Notes under the pieces: generated by a model | Databases searched by the model: none | Seen by the model: the letters and a program-made list of their open reading frames with translations, nothing else | Told to the model about the DNA's origin: nothing | In this document: piece by piece, positions 32,938-44,740 of the stretch | How positions within the stretch are numbered: position 1 is the first letter of the stretch | Layout of the letters: each line of letters starts with the position of its first letter | Assembly: GCA_900291925.1 (NCBI GenBank) | Contig: UWYS01000017.1 | Location: 192,001 to 256,000 of the forward strand | DNA: 64,000 bases | From: Thecaphora thlaspeos | Taxonomy: Eukaryota; Basidiomycota; Ustilaginomycetes; Urocystidales; Glomosporiaceae | Direction of reading: 5' to 3' | Translations under genes and position numbers: made by a program

Positions 32938-32998
32938 TGAGTGGTGGTGGTGGCGGTGGCGGTGGTAGTGGTGGTAGAGGTGGGTGGTGGTAATGGAT
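32938..32998. repeat. GGT/GGC trinucleotide repeat
   Basis: An imperfect (GTG)n/(GGC)n tract with interspersed TAG and AGG units, immediately upstream of the DHH pseudogene and possibly the scar where its 5' end was lost. Confidence 0.7.
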
Positions 32999-33524
32999 GG
33001 GAGGATGGATGCCCCCTCCCCTGGTGAGCAAGGACAGTGGAGCGAGAGGGTCCTCGTCATGATTCGCGAGGGGAGGCTGCCCCGGGGAAACCTCCACATC
33101 GGCGTCTTTGGCGGGCCGAGAGAGTGGCTGTGTCATGCTGACTAAGTAAGGGAGAGGTCTGCGTGCGAACCGGGGCGGAGGAGGCGGTCCAGGCGGTCCA
33201 AGATCGACCAAGTCACAACCAAGGAATCGGCAGCGGCCGGGAGCGCGCTCATGTGCGAGCGAGCGCGTGTGCAAAGCGTGAAAGAGGCACCCGCGCCAGC
33301 CAGGCCGGAGCAGCCCCGGCCACCGCCACCGCCACCGCCACCGGCTTACCCTACCGACCCGTCCTTCGTCGACACCACCATCATCCTCTCCTCACCTCCC
33401 ATCCTCGCTCCACGGTCTCCCCTCACAGTCGCCATCGCAACAGCAACCGCAACCGCAGAGACCCATCACCTTATTTCACACGCACACGCCTTCCGTCCTA
33501 TAGCCCGCCCGCCCGCCAGCCGTC
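32999..33524. promoter_or_regulatory. ETF-alpha promoter region
   Basis: The 5' flank of the electron transfer flavoprotein gene. It has CCACCG repeats near 33321-33342 and a pyrimidine/AC-rich leader directly before the ATG. No TATA box seen. Confidence 0.35.
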
Positions 33525-35021
33525 ATGATCGCCACTCGCTGCCTTCCTCGCCTCACTGCCCGCGCTGTCGCTGCGTCGTCGTCGTCGTCGTCGTCGGCCA
33601 TCAGCATGGCCAGCAGAGGGTTCGCCACCTCTCGCGTCGACCTCGTCAGCACCCTCCTCTTCCTCGAGCACAAGAAGGGCGTGTTCAACGCAACCACCCT
33701 CGCTGCCGTCACTGCCGCACAGAAGCTCGGAGGTGACATCCACGGCCTCGTCGTCGCTGGCGAGGACGCCGCCCAAGACGTCGCCAAGAGCGCCGCAAAG
33801 TGAGTGAGCCACGCCATGCAGCTGCAGCGGAAAGTCAATCCTGCGGACGTCGTCGGTACTGACTGCCCGCTCCCCTCTATATTCTCGCCGCAGGATCTCG
33901 GGCCTGACAAAGGTCCTCTACAGCAAGCACAAGGACTTTGCCGCGCTCCTCTCGGAGCCCGTTGCACCGCTCATCAAGTCGCTCGTCGACTCCAACAACT
34001 ACACCCACGTCGTCACGGGTCACACCGCCGTCGGTCGTGACATCTTCCCGCGCGCTGCCGCCCTCCTCGACTCGTCGCAGGTGAGCGACATCATCGACCT
34101 CGAGGGCGAAGAGGTCTTTGTCCGCCCCATCTACGCCGGTAATGCCATCGCCACCATCAAGTCGACCGACAAGGTCAAGGTCTTTACCGTCCGAGGTACC
34201 GCTTTCGATGCCGCCTCCACTGAAGGCGGCAGCGCTTCCGTCGAGGAGGTCGCTGCGCCCGGTGCAGAGGGTGAGTGTTGGACGCTGCGCTGCTGGCAGT
34301 CGCGGCAGGCTCCTGTATCCACAACGTGCGCTCCTCCTTTGCTGACCGTGCTGCTGCCACTTTTACTTCTCACCCACCTACTTCCAGCACTGACCGACTT
34401 CATCGAGGAGCAAGTCTCCGAATCATCTCGACCGGACCTTGCTACCGCCCCGCGCGTCGTCTCGGGCGGACGTGCCCTCAAGTCGGCCGAAAACTTTGTC
34501 AAGTACATCGAGCCGCTTGCTGATGCGCTCGGAGCTGCCGTGGGAGCCTCGCGCGCCGCCGTTGATGCCGGGTACGCCGACAACGCCTTTCAGGTCGGAC
34601 AGACGGGCAAGATTATTGCTCCCGAGCTCTACATAGCCATCGGCATCTCGGGTGCCATCCAGCACCTGGCCGGCATGAAGGACTCTAAGACGATCGTCGC
34701 CATCAACAAGGTAAGTGTCGGTGTGGCGTCAGTCGTCGTGACCGAGTGTGATTACAGCAGTTGCCCGGTGTCGAGACAGGGCTGACTCCCCTTCCCCCCG
34801 TTTTCCCCTCCGACACGTTCCCTCTGTCCAGGACGCCGACGCGCCAATCTTCCAGGTTGCCGACCTTGGCCTCGTCGCCGACCTCTACAATGCGGTTCCG
34901 GAGCTGCTGTAAGTCTCGCTCCTCTCCCCGTGAACGGAGCTCGCTGAAGAATCTCGACTGACCGTCTACGTCTCTTGCTTCCTTCCTCCCGACCTCACAC
35001 AGCGAGAAGGTCAAGAAGTAG
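33525..35021 (+). CDS. Electron transfer flavoprotein subunit alpha, mitochondrial
   Basis: FAD-binding alpha subunit of mitochondrial ETF, which passes electrons from acyl-CoA and other dehydrogenases to ETF-ubiquinone oxidoreductase. Five exons: 33525-33799, 33894-34270, 34388-34710, 34832-34908 and 35003-35021 (356 aa). A basic, Ser-rich presequence contains a Ser run encoded by TCG repeats and ends near [10 protein letters not shown]. The N-terminal domain has [20 protein letters not shown] and [20 protein letters not shown]. The C-terminal FAD domain carries [20 protein letters not shown], then [40 protein letters not shown] and [20 protein letters not shown] follow, with LEKVKK at the end. 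The last exon encodes only six residues. All splice joins keep the family sequence. The gene converges on APC4. Confidence 0.95.
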
Positions 35022-35125
35022 AACAGGACCTGCCCAAGCTGTACAATTGTATCTTACCCGATTGCAGACCCAAAGAAACAGAGAAAAGCTACTATACAGT
35101 ACGTCTGCCGTCCGCCCGTCCCGCT

Positions 35126-35166
35126 GCCGCACGCATCGCATCGCATCACATCACATCACATCACAG
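35126..35166. repeat. CATCR repeat between convergent genes
   Basis: A run of CATCGCAT then CATCACAT units in the 139 bp gap between the ETF-alpha and APC4 stop codons; it reaches into the APC4 end. Confidence 0.6.
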
Positions 35167-38100
35167 GTGGCCCGTTTCGTCTGCATCGCTGTTAATCTCC
35201 TCGTCCCTGGTCAAGTCAAGGTAGACGATGCGGTCCGCCTGCCTATTGACGATAGCCAATGTCCTCTTCTTGGGTCTGCCCCTACTAGCGCTCCCTATGC
35301 AGCTGATTGACATTTCGGCCGCCTGAAAGCCGGGATGCAACTCCGATACCCGTTCGAACTTGAGTGTATAGGTGTCTGTCTTTTCGTCGGAGCTAGAGGT
35401 GTCTCGACGACAGAGTTGGTCGTGTCGAAACGTCCCGACAAAGTATCGGTATCCATCTTCCTGCTCGCTGATGTGAGTGGAGTCGGATGTGGAGTGCGAG
35501 GCGTCGGTTTTGCGTTTCCTACCGCGCGGTGCTCCGTGTCCGCTGCTTGTCCCTGTTGTTGTTGATACGGTGGTAGACGAGGAGGGGAGATCGCGAGAGA
35601 GTCGAAGTAGTAGTACCACCTCGTGTCGATCGAAGAAGGTATAGTCGAGGATCGTCGTTGATCTGGCCCTTCCCTCGAAGAGGTGCGCCGACTTCCGCGC
35701 GAAGGAGGGGTGTTGATGTTCGATCTTGGGCATCGACGATGTCCAGCTCATCACGATTAGCCTATCGATACTAGCTTCCTCCTTCGTCCCAGTGGCGACA
35801 CTTGTCGATGCATCACCCGCGCCGTCGCTGTCGTAACCGAACTGTGCCCTCGCGCAGAATGCGACAAAGTGTTCGTCAAAATCCCCATGGCAGAAGCGAT
35901 CGCGACCAGAAACGCCGACGACCTTGTAGAGCATCGGGCTCGCGCTCGTCTTTGCTAGGCTACTGCTGCTGCGAGCGTCGGCGAGCGACTCGATGGCCGC
36001 GCCGCGGCGAACGACGATCCGCTGCGAGATAGGGCCGTTGACCGTGTCTTCGATGTCGATTAGGTCGTCAAAGAGCGCGATGGCAGGCTCGGAGGTGTCC
36101 TTGACGACCACCTTGGCCAGGCTCTCGGAGAGAATCTCGCGCAGCATCTCGCCCATCTCGGTCACGACGGTCGACAAGACGCTCAAAAGACCGGTCGATG
36201 TGGGCGAAGTCGACAAGAGTCCGGTAGAGCCGGCGTCTTTCCCGCGTTTGGCCGATCCAGGGGCTGGAGTACTGACGACTGCCGCAGTGGCCTTACCGCT
36301 CTGCGCTGCCAGCGCCTCGATCTTTCCGAGATGCGCTCGAGCCCGCGCCAGCATGACATCGAGGGCGCCCGCTTCAGCCACCTCAACATCGACGTCGCCG
36401 TCATCGTCGTCCACGTCGAGGTCGTCATCATCGTCGTCGGCCTCCGCTTCACCTCTGCTGTGTTCGACACCAGCCGCCTCGAGCCCTGCATTGTCCGCGA
36501 CGGCGGCTTGTGTCTGCGGGACGGCGGCAGCTCCGTTCCCTTGAAGCAGCCGTTTGATGTCGGACGGCACGAACCCCCGCTCAAGGAACTGCGCCACGGT
36601 TGCGACATCGTGATTGATGGCGAGCCTGGGCTCCTGCTGGTCCTGCTTCAGGCCTTCTTGCCTTTCCTTTTCTAGTTGCCAGAACGCATCCAACGGCGAG
36701 TACGGCAGAGGGATACAGAGACTCGGGTCAGCCTCCGCCGCCCTATTGCCAGCCCGCTCGCCCAGCAGGGGCGACGCGGACAGAACACTCACCGTATCGG
36801 CAGTAACGGAAAAACTCTTCCACCGTGACTGACTGGACCTCGATCAGCTCTGCCAGCGACAGACAGGTGTCGAGACACTCCTGGATAGCGCGGATGAAGG
36901 CGTTCGGCAGGCGGCTGTGCTTCTTGGCGGCGGCCGCTCCCGAGCCGAAAAAGGCTTGGTCGCTTTCGTCTGAAAAGTCGGGGAACCCGCCAGAGGGCTG
37001 CGTCGAGTCGGAGTCTGAGGCTTCACGCCGCGGCATGTCGTCTTCCAGGCCGCCGAAGTTGTACAGGCGGAAGCTGTCAGTCGATGCGAAGCAGGATTGG
37101 GTCGGGGGAAGAAAGAATCGTAGCGTCAAGCCACCGGTGAGCTCGGGGCCCCCAGCAAATCGACCGATAAAGGCGGGAGAGGACACTCACTATCGGTATA
37201 GGCCCTGCCATTCCTTAAGAACGATGAGGATGCGCTCGAGCGCCGGACGCAGGCTGGCGTGCAGCAGCTGCTTGAGCTTGTTGAAGGCGTTGAAGGCCAT
37301 CTGCTCGAAGCGTGTCAGCACGCCCTCGGTCAGGTTGGCAAGCAGAAGCATCTCGACGGCCGGGCTGGCCTTGCCGCTAAGCAGCGAATTGAGCAGCTCG
37401 TACTTGTAGTCGCATCCGAATTTGGCCTCGAGGTCCTTTGTCAGGTTGGTCCACTCGTCGATGACGCCCTGCTGGATCTCTTTGTTCCAGATCTGCTGGA
37501 CGATCGTTGCAATGTCGAGCGTGTAGCCGGCATAAATGCCAAGCAGGTGGCCGAGGCAGCTGAGCCGGTTCATCAGGTGCACCGTCGACTTGGGGCTGAC
37601 CTTGCCGCTCTGCTTGATCGGAAGCTTGGCCTCGACGGTCCGTACGATGACGCTCGGTTGACCCTCGTCGCCCGTGTCGTTCTTTGCGGGACAGAAATCG
37701 CTGGTGTGGCTTAGGACGATCTTTGACAGGTTTGGCGACACCTGAGTCGAGATGTACCTGTAGACGTCGGGTTGGCTGTACCTGCAGCCGGAGAGAAACG
37801 ACCCGAGATGGACCGAGCCAGCGAGCAGGAGATAGACGCGGCTGGTCTTGGAGCAAGTGACGCAGAGGACGGTGCGCGCTTCGAGGTCGAGCGGGGCCGA
37901 ACCGCCGCCGCGGCCGCTGCCGTTGCCGTTGCCGTTGCGGTCGCGGTTTGCCTGCGTGGCTGTTGATGCGAAAGCAGGGCCGGAGTCGCTTGCGCCGTCG
38001 CCCCGCTCTACCAGGCCGAGCTCGTGCCCCGCCTTGGCGAGCCAGGGGTACGCCGAGAGCGGCCCACGGCCCGCGGCTCCGATGGAGCTTGGCAATTCGA

Positions 38101-39171
38101 ACGTAGACTGGGCCATCTTTGCGCCGCTCATCTGCATCATCCGAATCTGGTGCGGCATTAGGTTGGCCGTCGACGAACCCGAGACGAACTCGTCGGCGCT
38201 GGGCACGGGCGGGAGCGGATGGAGCCTGGCCAGCTGCCTCTCGGTGTCGGCAGAGTTGCGCCCCTTGTAGGCGCTGGCGATCCCTCTCGTGTTGGCGGGA
38301 TGCCAGCTGAGCTGGCGCGGCGACCTAAACATGTCGACCTGGCCGTCCTTGTGAATCTCTCGGGCGGCGTGCAGGAATGTGGTGCTGCAGATGCGTCCGT
38401 CGTGGACCGAAAACGTCCTCACCACCGTGACGTAGCGTCCGCGGGGCACCAAGACGTCGCTACTGGGCATCGCCCTGAGCCGTCGTACGGAGAAGAGGAC
38501 GGCTAGCCGGTCGCCTGTTGTCGCGCGGCGGTGGACAGCGGCGAGTGCGTCAGTGTTGGGACGGACTTGACAGCAATCTACAACTCGCGTCGCTTGTGCC
38601 GCCACTCACCATCGGGGCTCCAGCAGACTTCGTGAACGCAGATGTCCTCCGACTCCTGCTCGGCCGCCTTTGCCGCGGCGCTGCCAGGTTCGTGGTCGAG
38701 CAGCTTGTCGGCCGTCAGGGGTACCTGCCATACGCACGAGCGGTCGTCTCCGAGCCTCCACACCTCCATGTTGATCTTGGGGCCCCTCGAGGGCTCAGGG
38801 GCGGCGGCGGGACCGGCGGCCTGGCCGGCTCGTTGGGCGAGCATGCGCTGCATCAGGGCGCGCTGTGCGGCCGACATCCCGCCTTTGGGCGCAGCTGCTG
38901 CCGCGGTCGCAGCGGCCTCGTCCTTGGAGAGGAGCACGACCAGATCCATGCGTGGGTGGGTGGAGCTGTGAAGGAAGCTGGACCCTTTGGCCAGACGCTG
39001 GTCGGCCAGAACGGGGAGCGCGCCGATCCGCGATCCGGGCTCGACCCAGCTGTCGTCGCTGAGCTGGAGCGCCATCTCGACGGCGGCGGTCCGAGGGGGA
39101 GGCGGCGTGGCAGGCCGTGCGGTGGTGCGGTGCGGTGTGGTGGTGGAGGAATGGAAGAAGGCCAGGCTCAT
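35161..39171 (-). CDS. APC4: Anaphase-promoting complex subunit 4 (APC4)
   Basis: Scaffold subunit of the APC/C ubiquitin ligase that controls mitotic exit. Four exons: 39171-38610, 38514-37191, 37073-36793 and 36671-35161. Splicing joins CWSPDG to DRLAVLFS, GLYR to YFRLYNFGG, and FFRYCRY to EKERQEGLK, all in frame. An N-terminal WD40-like portion (EDICVHEVCWSPDG) is followed by the APC4 helical domain. This has VIDEWTNLTKDLEAKFGCDY, LLLANLTEGVLTRFEQMAFN and FNKLKQLLHASLRPALERIL. Acidic runs (DDDDDDLDVDDDDGDVD) and Ser-rich inserts make it larger than human APC4. The product is 1225 aa from the ATG at 39171, or 1193 aa from the more family-like ATG at 39075 (MALQLSDDSW). The third intron is inferred with less certainty than the others. 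Confidence 0.88.
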
Positions 39172-39698
39172 ACACAGGAAGAATTGTATTTCTCGTGGCG
39201 GCCGCTACCCAAGATGGCCGCCTACCGCGCACGGTCCGCCCGCCGCCTCTGCCGTGACTGGCGCTTTATACGAAGCAGGCAGGCGGCCCCCAGAGGACCA
39301 CGATGCCCTTCGTTCCTCCGTCATCTCAAGAATTGGCCGAGTGCGAACTTTTCCTCTGCTCTAGTCGTATCGGGGAGGGGTCGAGGCTCCGAGCGACAGC
39401 AGGGATAAGCGGAAAAGAAGCGGAACGGACTCGGGAGCAAAATAAAACGTCGCTACACGGCCGAGAAGGTCAAGCAAGGCGTAGGAAATGTGTGGCCGAG
39501 GAGGGAGTGCGCCTCGCGGGCTCCCGGTGGCGGCGGAAGATGGGCGGCATGCCAGCTGGGACTGCCAGCTTAGGAGTTCCTCCGTATCCCATGTGAAGGT
39601 ACAGTGAAAGCCTCCTCATCGCGTGGGCAACGACATGATAGCGTAGAGACGCCCAAGATAAAGATGAGAAAGGCAGGCTGCCAAAGGGCAAAAAGTAA
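39172..39698. other. APC4 promoter region
   Basis: 527 bp between the APC4 start and the tRNA-Arg(CCG) gene. No coding region is supported and no TATA box is obvious. Confidence 0.4.
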
Positions 39699-39866
39699 AG
39701 CCCCCTGTGGGACTTGAACCCACAGCCTTCTGCAAGTGCCTACAAGCTTACGAGCCTTGGCCTGCCCGGATTCGATCGTCTGACCTTTTATTGTACATAC
39801 AAGCGGGCCGCGCAAGCCGAGGCAAGACGGCCGGAAGCAGATGCGCTTCTATTGCGCCAAGAGGGC
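39699..39866 (-). tRNA. tRNA-Arg(CCG) with 96-nt intron
   Basis: On the minus strand the acceptor stem GCCCUCU pairs fully with AGGGGGC, 168 nt apart. The D stem is GCGC/GCGC, the anticodon stem UCUGC/GCAGA, and the T arm GUGGG-UUCAAGU-CCCAC. The loop UUCCGG gives anticodon CCG (codon CGG). The intron runs from 39830 to 39735 after position 37. A T5 run (plus-strand A's, 39690-39694) four bases beyond the 3' end can terminate pol III. Box A reads TGGCGCAATAGAAGC, slightly degenerate in the D loop. The intron length is far above the usual 10-60 nt, but every stem closes, so I regard the gene as real. Confidence 0.8.
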
Positions 39867-41830
39867 CCCTGTTGTCTAGGGGCGAGCCAAGTTGCAATGA
39901 CAGCGAGGCGGTGGGGGCAGCTCGCACTCGGCCGATCCGCCGGTCCCACACCCCACCTCGTCACTTGTCGCCGTCCCATCGTGTTGTTACAGGGTCTGCT
40001 CAATCTGCTCTTTCCATCTTCTGTGTAGACGCATGTGATGCTAGCGATGGGGCCTGTGCACCTGGTTTGTGGCGTATTGTGAGGTCGCAACGCATGACGC
40101 CGAGCTGATTAAAGCAGCGCTGTTTCCTAGGGAGGGACGTATCGGTGGGTTCGCAAGCAGCATGGACACCTCTTTCCCTCAAGAGTTGATGCCTCCATCT
40201 CTACAAGGCATCGTGCAACAACTCTTGCCACCGAGACGGTTGGGGTGCGTTGTCTCGAAATGCAGGCAAACGAAAACGCCACGCAGCCTCGAGAAGCGAT
40301 CGCCCACTTCAGTCTGGCGGGACGTCTCCCGCCGTCCAGACCCGCGATTCTGAGGATGAAGCGCGAAATCTGCTCTGCGTCGCTATCCAGCTACGCCTAC
40401 AGGGTGAATGGAAGTACTGAGGCCATGGCGTGCCCTTCTTCAGTGTCCAGCAACTATCGGGATCGTCAGAGAAAGCGTCCGCAAGTTCTCGGCCGCCCTG
40501 GGAGCCCCTTCCGAGCCCGCCGCCTTCTGTTTCACTTTTGGCTGTTTCAACGCTCAAGTCGCTGCGTCAGGCCGCTTGTGTGTGACCCGCAACCCTACCT
40601 CTTCATCTCGCTCCGTTGTAGCGCGAGTTAGCAGAAGCCTTGCCAGACTGCTGTCGTTACGCGTGCCTTTTGAGACCCGAGCCGAGCTCCAGCGAGACCC
40701 ATCTCGAGGCCTTTTTTGCCTCGTTCAAATGCGTGCCAGCCACGAATACTTCCATTGGTGCAAGTGAAAGAAAAGGTGACTCCGCCACTGCCCTCCACTG
40801 AATGACTCTGAAGGGATGAAATTTGGAGAGAGCGTTTCCGAAATCCGTAGTGTAGGGAGAAAAGGAAGGGCCTCGGCGGAACCTTCCAACGCCGGTTTCG
40901 ATGGCGTGCAGACCAGAACGGTGTGCGGACGCCGACGAGCGCGCCAGGGCCCAGGCAGTTCAAGCGATACATCACGGGGAGACCCAGGGACAGAGAAAAG
41001 AATGCGATGTAAGGTGACAGCAACGGGAGGGCGGGAAGACGAATGATGACGACGGGCTGCAAGTGTAGAGTAAGTGGAGATGATGGGAAAGGGAAGCAAG
41101 GCCCGAAGGGATAATTGAAGGGGTTCAAAACACCATGACGGCACCCAACCTTCTACCCGCCAAAACACAGCCAAAATCTTTGCACAGCGCGGAATAGCAT
41201 TGGTACCATGAAGTTCGAAATCGAGCCGGAAACAGACAGAGGGGGAACGTCAAGAGAAGGTGTTACGAACAAAGGGCAAAGAGGGAGGGCGGGGCCACGA
41301 TTTTATGGTTTGACGGACAAGGGTGGCGAGATGATGGTGCGACGCTGGTCGAATCAGATCAAGGCCCGAGATGGACCGACTCCTGAGATAGGACGGGAAT
41401 GCTTTTTGATGGGAGACGCTCGTAGGCGGTGGAGGTGTAGCTGAAACGCCTGCAGTGGGGGGTGGCGACCGGCAGGGAAGGGAAGAGGAAGTGTGGTCGC
41501 TATGGCGAACCTGACTAGGTTTCCGGTGATTCCGAAATGCAAGGTGTCCGTCCGCCGCGTCGAAGAGTCCTCGTCAGCGGGCCGGCAGTAGACGGCCAGC
41601 AATCGAGCAAAAGAGTCAGAGACGTCCCAGCCCGGTCCTGCTGCGCGTAGGCCCTGTCAGTTCCGCGCCTCATCCCCCCTCTGACAGTCCCGCCTCTCAA
41701 TCGCGCTGCACTGCACCGTCTCGTTCATCGTTCGCGCTGATGCTTGAGTTGCCTCTCTGGGGATACCGCATCTGTAATACGTCTTCGCCTGCGCGCCCAC
41801 GCACGCGCTGCTTCGCTCATCGCCCATCGT
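39867..41830. other. Intergenic region
   Basis: About 2 kb between the tRNA and the eIF4E stop. ORFs up to 166 codons (for example 40628-41128 minus) show no domain. No repeat or RNA recognised. Confidence 0.45.
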
Positions 41831-42793
41831 CTAGACGATCGTCTTCTTGCCCTTCCTCTTCTCGCTCTCCTTGTGGCTCTGGAACTCGACGTCGCTAGTG
41901 AGGCCGCCGCCAACTTTGGCGTCGAGATCGTAGCCGAGAATGCTGGTCTTGAAGTGCTTGCCGATGTCAAGGAGCCTCGCCATCGTTTCGTCGTCCTCGT
42001 CGGTGCGGCGGGTCCAGATCGAGATGCGGTAAAAGTTGGCACGCACCGACATTATGACGCCGGTGATGAGCTCGTTGACGGGCGAAGACGACGACGGCGA
42101 GACGCCTGACGGGTAGGGCGACTCCAATGTCTCTCCAATCGAGGCGAGCATCTGGGAGTGATGGTAGGGGCCCGGTGTGGGCGGGGTGGGAAGCGGAGGT
42201 CAGCAAACATACGACGGGAGGCGAATGGACGACCGTTTGTAGGCACCAGCGGTTGGCAGAACCTTCGAATGATGGAGCACGCCGGAGCACGGCAAAGCAC
42301 GACAACTCACGGTGAACAGCCAGAGCCGGTCGATGACGGCGCGCGACTTGTCTCTTGGCAGCTGGATGCTCCACTTGCCACCGTTGGCATTGGCCGGGTC
42401 CTCCCACGCCGGCTTGATGCCCTCCTTGAAGAGGTAGTAGTTGGCCTTTTGCGGGAGCTCCGAGGGCGGGACGACGTTGTTGTAGAGGCCCCAGAACTCC
42501 TCGACCGAGTCGAAGTCCACGACCTTGTTCATGTCGTCACCCCAGCTGTCCTTTGAGCCGCGCGCGCCAGCCATGCCCTTCTGGCTCGGGTTGTCGAACC
42601 ACAGCGTCCAGGAGTTGTAGAGCGGGTGCTTGACATTGAAATTTGTCGGGTCCTGGAAGACGGTGCGGTATTCGTTGGTGCTGCTATCGGACGTGGCGGC
42701 GGCAACGGCCGAGTCGAGCGCGGCCTTACTGGCGGCGGCGGGAGCCTTGGGCAGGTCCGAGGCGGCCGCTGATGATGGTGCTGTGGTAGCCAT
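41831..42793 (-). CDS. Translation initiation factor eIF4E (cap-binding protein)
   Basis: Binds the mRNA 5' cap and recruits eIF4G for translation initiation in the cytoplasm. Exons are 42793-42311 and 42151-41831 (267 aa), with a 159 bp intron (GTGAGT ... CAG) joining LWLFT to MLASIGE. An Ala/Ser-rich N-terminal extension of about 45 residues precedes the core. Core motifs are HPLYNSWTLWFDNPSQKG (first cap-stacking Trp region), FDSVEEFWGLYNNVVPPSEL, KPAWEDPANANGGKWSIQLP (second cap-stacking Trp plus Glu) and NELITGVIMSVRANFYRISI. The end is basic (SEKRKGKKTIV). It is an eIF4E class I protein because Trp is kept at both cap-stacking positions. Confidence 0.95.
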
Positions 42794-43479
42794 GTCGAGA
42801 GAGAGGGAGCTGGGGATGTCGGGGAGAGCGGGTGCCGGGCGCGGAGGGTCTAAAGATCGGGGTGTGCGAGCGGTGTACAGAGAGGTCCTCGGACGGGCTT
42901 TGTGCTAGGCGAGCGTGGAGTTCTGGTGCAAGGAGGGGAGTCGAGCGTGCCGTTCGAAGGTGGAGTAATGAGCTACAAGAGCTTGACCTTTATGTAATGG
43001 GGTCTGGGGCGAAGCCTGTTGCGAAAGGGAGAAGGCCGGTAAAGAGTTGAGAACGGTACGAGGGGCTGACCGGGACCAGGATCAGCGATAAAATGCGCTA
43101 CGCTAGACGGAGTGTATATGCGATCACGGCGGCGGAGTTTTGGTGGGTAATGTGGATGGCGGTGGTGGTGGTGGTGGTGATAACGACGAATACGTTGGTA
43201 GCGAGCAGCGAGCGCGCGGGTCGCGAGAGCAGGCTGGGCAAACTCTCTGGGGTCCGCCACCGCCACCGCCGCCGCTGCTGCTAAGCCTGCTGCTGCTGCT
43301 GCTGAGAAGCGATTTTTCGAAGGGCGCGCGCGGGCGTCTGTCGAGCAATTTTGCCCACCGCCCGGCCTCTGGGCGAGCGGAGGTAGGCCTCTGGTACGAT
43401 AGAGGCGCGCCCCGAGAAGGCCGACGACTTCAACCAGCAAGCGACGGAAGCCAGGGCGATTTGGAAAAGAAGTCTCTTC
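42794..43479. promoter_or_regulatory. eIF4E upstream region
   Basis: 686 bp between the eIF4E start and transposon C. It contains a GGT-rich tract (43140-43180) and CTG/CCG trinucleotide runs (43260-43305). No gene supported. Confidence 0.35.
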
Positions 43480-44740
43480 TAACGCGTCTCCCTGGGAACC
43501 TGTCCTCCCTTTTCTACCACCATCTCCTCGCCACCATGGCGCACCATCTCTTATGTTGATGACCACACCAAAAAGGCAACACACTACGTTTCAGGTACAA
43601 CTACACGCAATGCACAACTAGTCCGGCTTGGCAAGTCCTCCACAGCCGCCATAGGGGTCACGGAAGATCAGGGGGACGTTGTAGGCCTCAAGACTGCTTG
43701 GCCTGGGCAGAGAGGGATCCAGTGCAAGTGAGTCGGTCATTGTGGGTGGCTTGGCAGTCTCAATGGGTGGTGAGCCGCTCTCCCGTGGCCCTGCTGATCA
43801 TCTGGTCCTTGCAGATGTAGCGGCGGTCGCCTGGCTTGGCGATGGTCTTGAGCGGTGAGGCACTGCGACACTTCTTCTCGTTGGCAAGCTCGGCCGCATG
43901 ATGCCAAGTCTTGGCTGCCTTGAGCAGCTTGCACCGGACAAGGCTGCCCTTTCTCTTGTCTGTGCTGCCCTGCAGTTTGCACAGGAGGTGGTCAAAGCAA
44001 TACAGAGTTGTCGGTGTCTCAATGTAGGGTCCCTCAATGGCTTGTGGTGGCATCTGCAGGTGTGCTGGCTTGTATCCGAGGAGCGTTGAGAGCACCTTGT
44101 TGGGGTTCGGCGGCACCGTGAGGCCAACATCGGCAAAGGCCTTTCGGATGGCGGTCTTGCTGATGGCGTTGTGAGCCTCTGCGTAGAACTTGGCAAACAG
44201 AAGCCGATCCACCTTCTTGTTCCCTCCAATTGCTGCAACCTGGCGGCTGTAATTGCTCTTGATTGGACCAAAGATGCCGACGTTGAGGGGCTGGATGACA
44301 TGGGTAGCATGGACAGGGAAGCAGACTGGCACAATCCAAAGCGCCCAGCACTTGTTGCAGAAGTCGAGATCTTCTTTTCTGCCGGCACAACAACCTTTTG
44401 CCTCCCGGAGAAGCCCATGATCACGCCCGTCTTGTCCATGTTGTACAGCTGGTCCCATGTGATTCCGTACTCCTTGATGGTGCGGGCAAAGACATTGTAG
44501 AAGGTGGCAAGGTTGACAAGCTTTGCTGCCTCTTTGCGGACGGCTCGGCGGTGTGACGGTAGGACTGTGTGGCGCGGCATGGCGGCAGAATAGCAGTGAA
44601 GACCACTTTGGCAACGGTGGAGTCAGAGAGAGGAAATAACAATACAAAAGGAGATGGTCATCGACGAGAGAGATGGTGCACCATGGTGGCGAGGAGATGG
44701 TAGTACAAAAGGGAGGACAGGTTCCCAGGGAGACGCGTTA
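43480..44740. mobile_element. Pogo-type DNA transposon, internally deleted (element C)
   Basis: Bounded by TA (43480-43481, 44739-44740). Terminal inverted repeats of about 75 bp begin AACGCGTCTCCCTGGGAACC and run through TGTCCTCCCTTTT and ACCATCTCCTCGCCACCATG with few mismatches. The 1.26 kb interior holds two blocks of a minus-strand transposase fused by deletion. CpG content is normal. The termini match elements A and B at the ACGCGTYTCCCTRGGAA core, so all three are one superfamily lineage. Confidence 0.92.
43760..44580 (-). pseudogene. Pogo transposase remnant of element C
   Basis: The upstream part reads LYNMDKTGVIMGFSGRQKVV and ends at VPAEKK. The frame then shifts and resumes at DLDFCNKCWALWIVPVCFPV and HATHVIQPLNVGIFGPIK, so the block containing the second catalytic Asp is deleted. 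The third position reads Asn (PLN) where element B has Asp (PLD). Downstream are AIRKAFADVGLTVPPNPNKV and a Lys/Arg-rich end. Confidence 0.87.

Noticed and set aside
39735..39780. Second, separate tRNA T-arm near a GGATTCGATC string inside the tRNA-Arg intron
   Set aside because: The flanking bases do not form a stem and no acceptor stem can be built; it is intron sequence.
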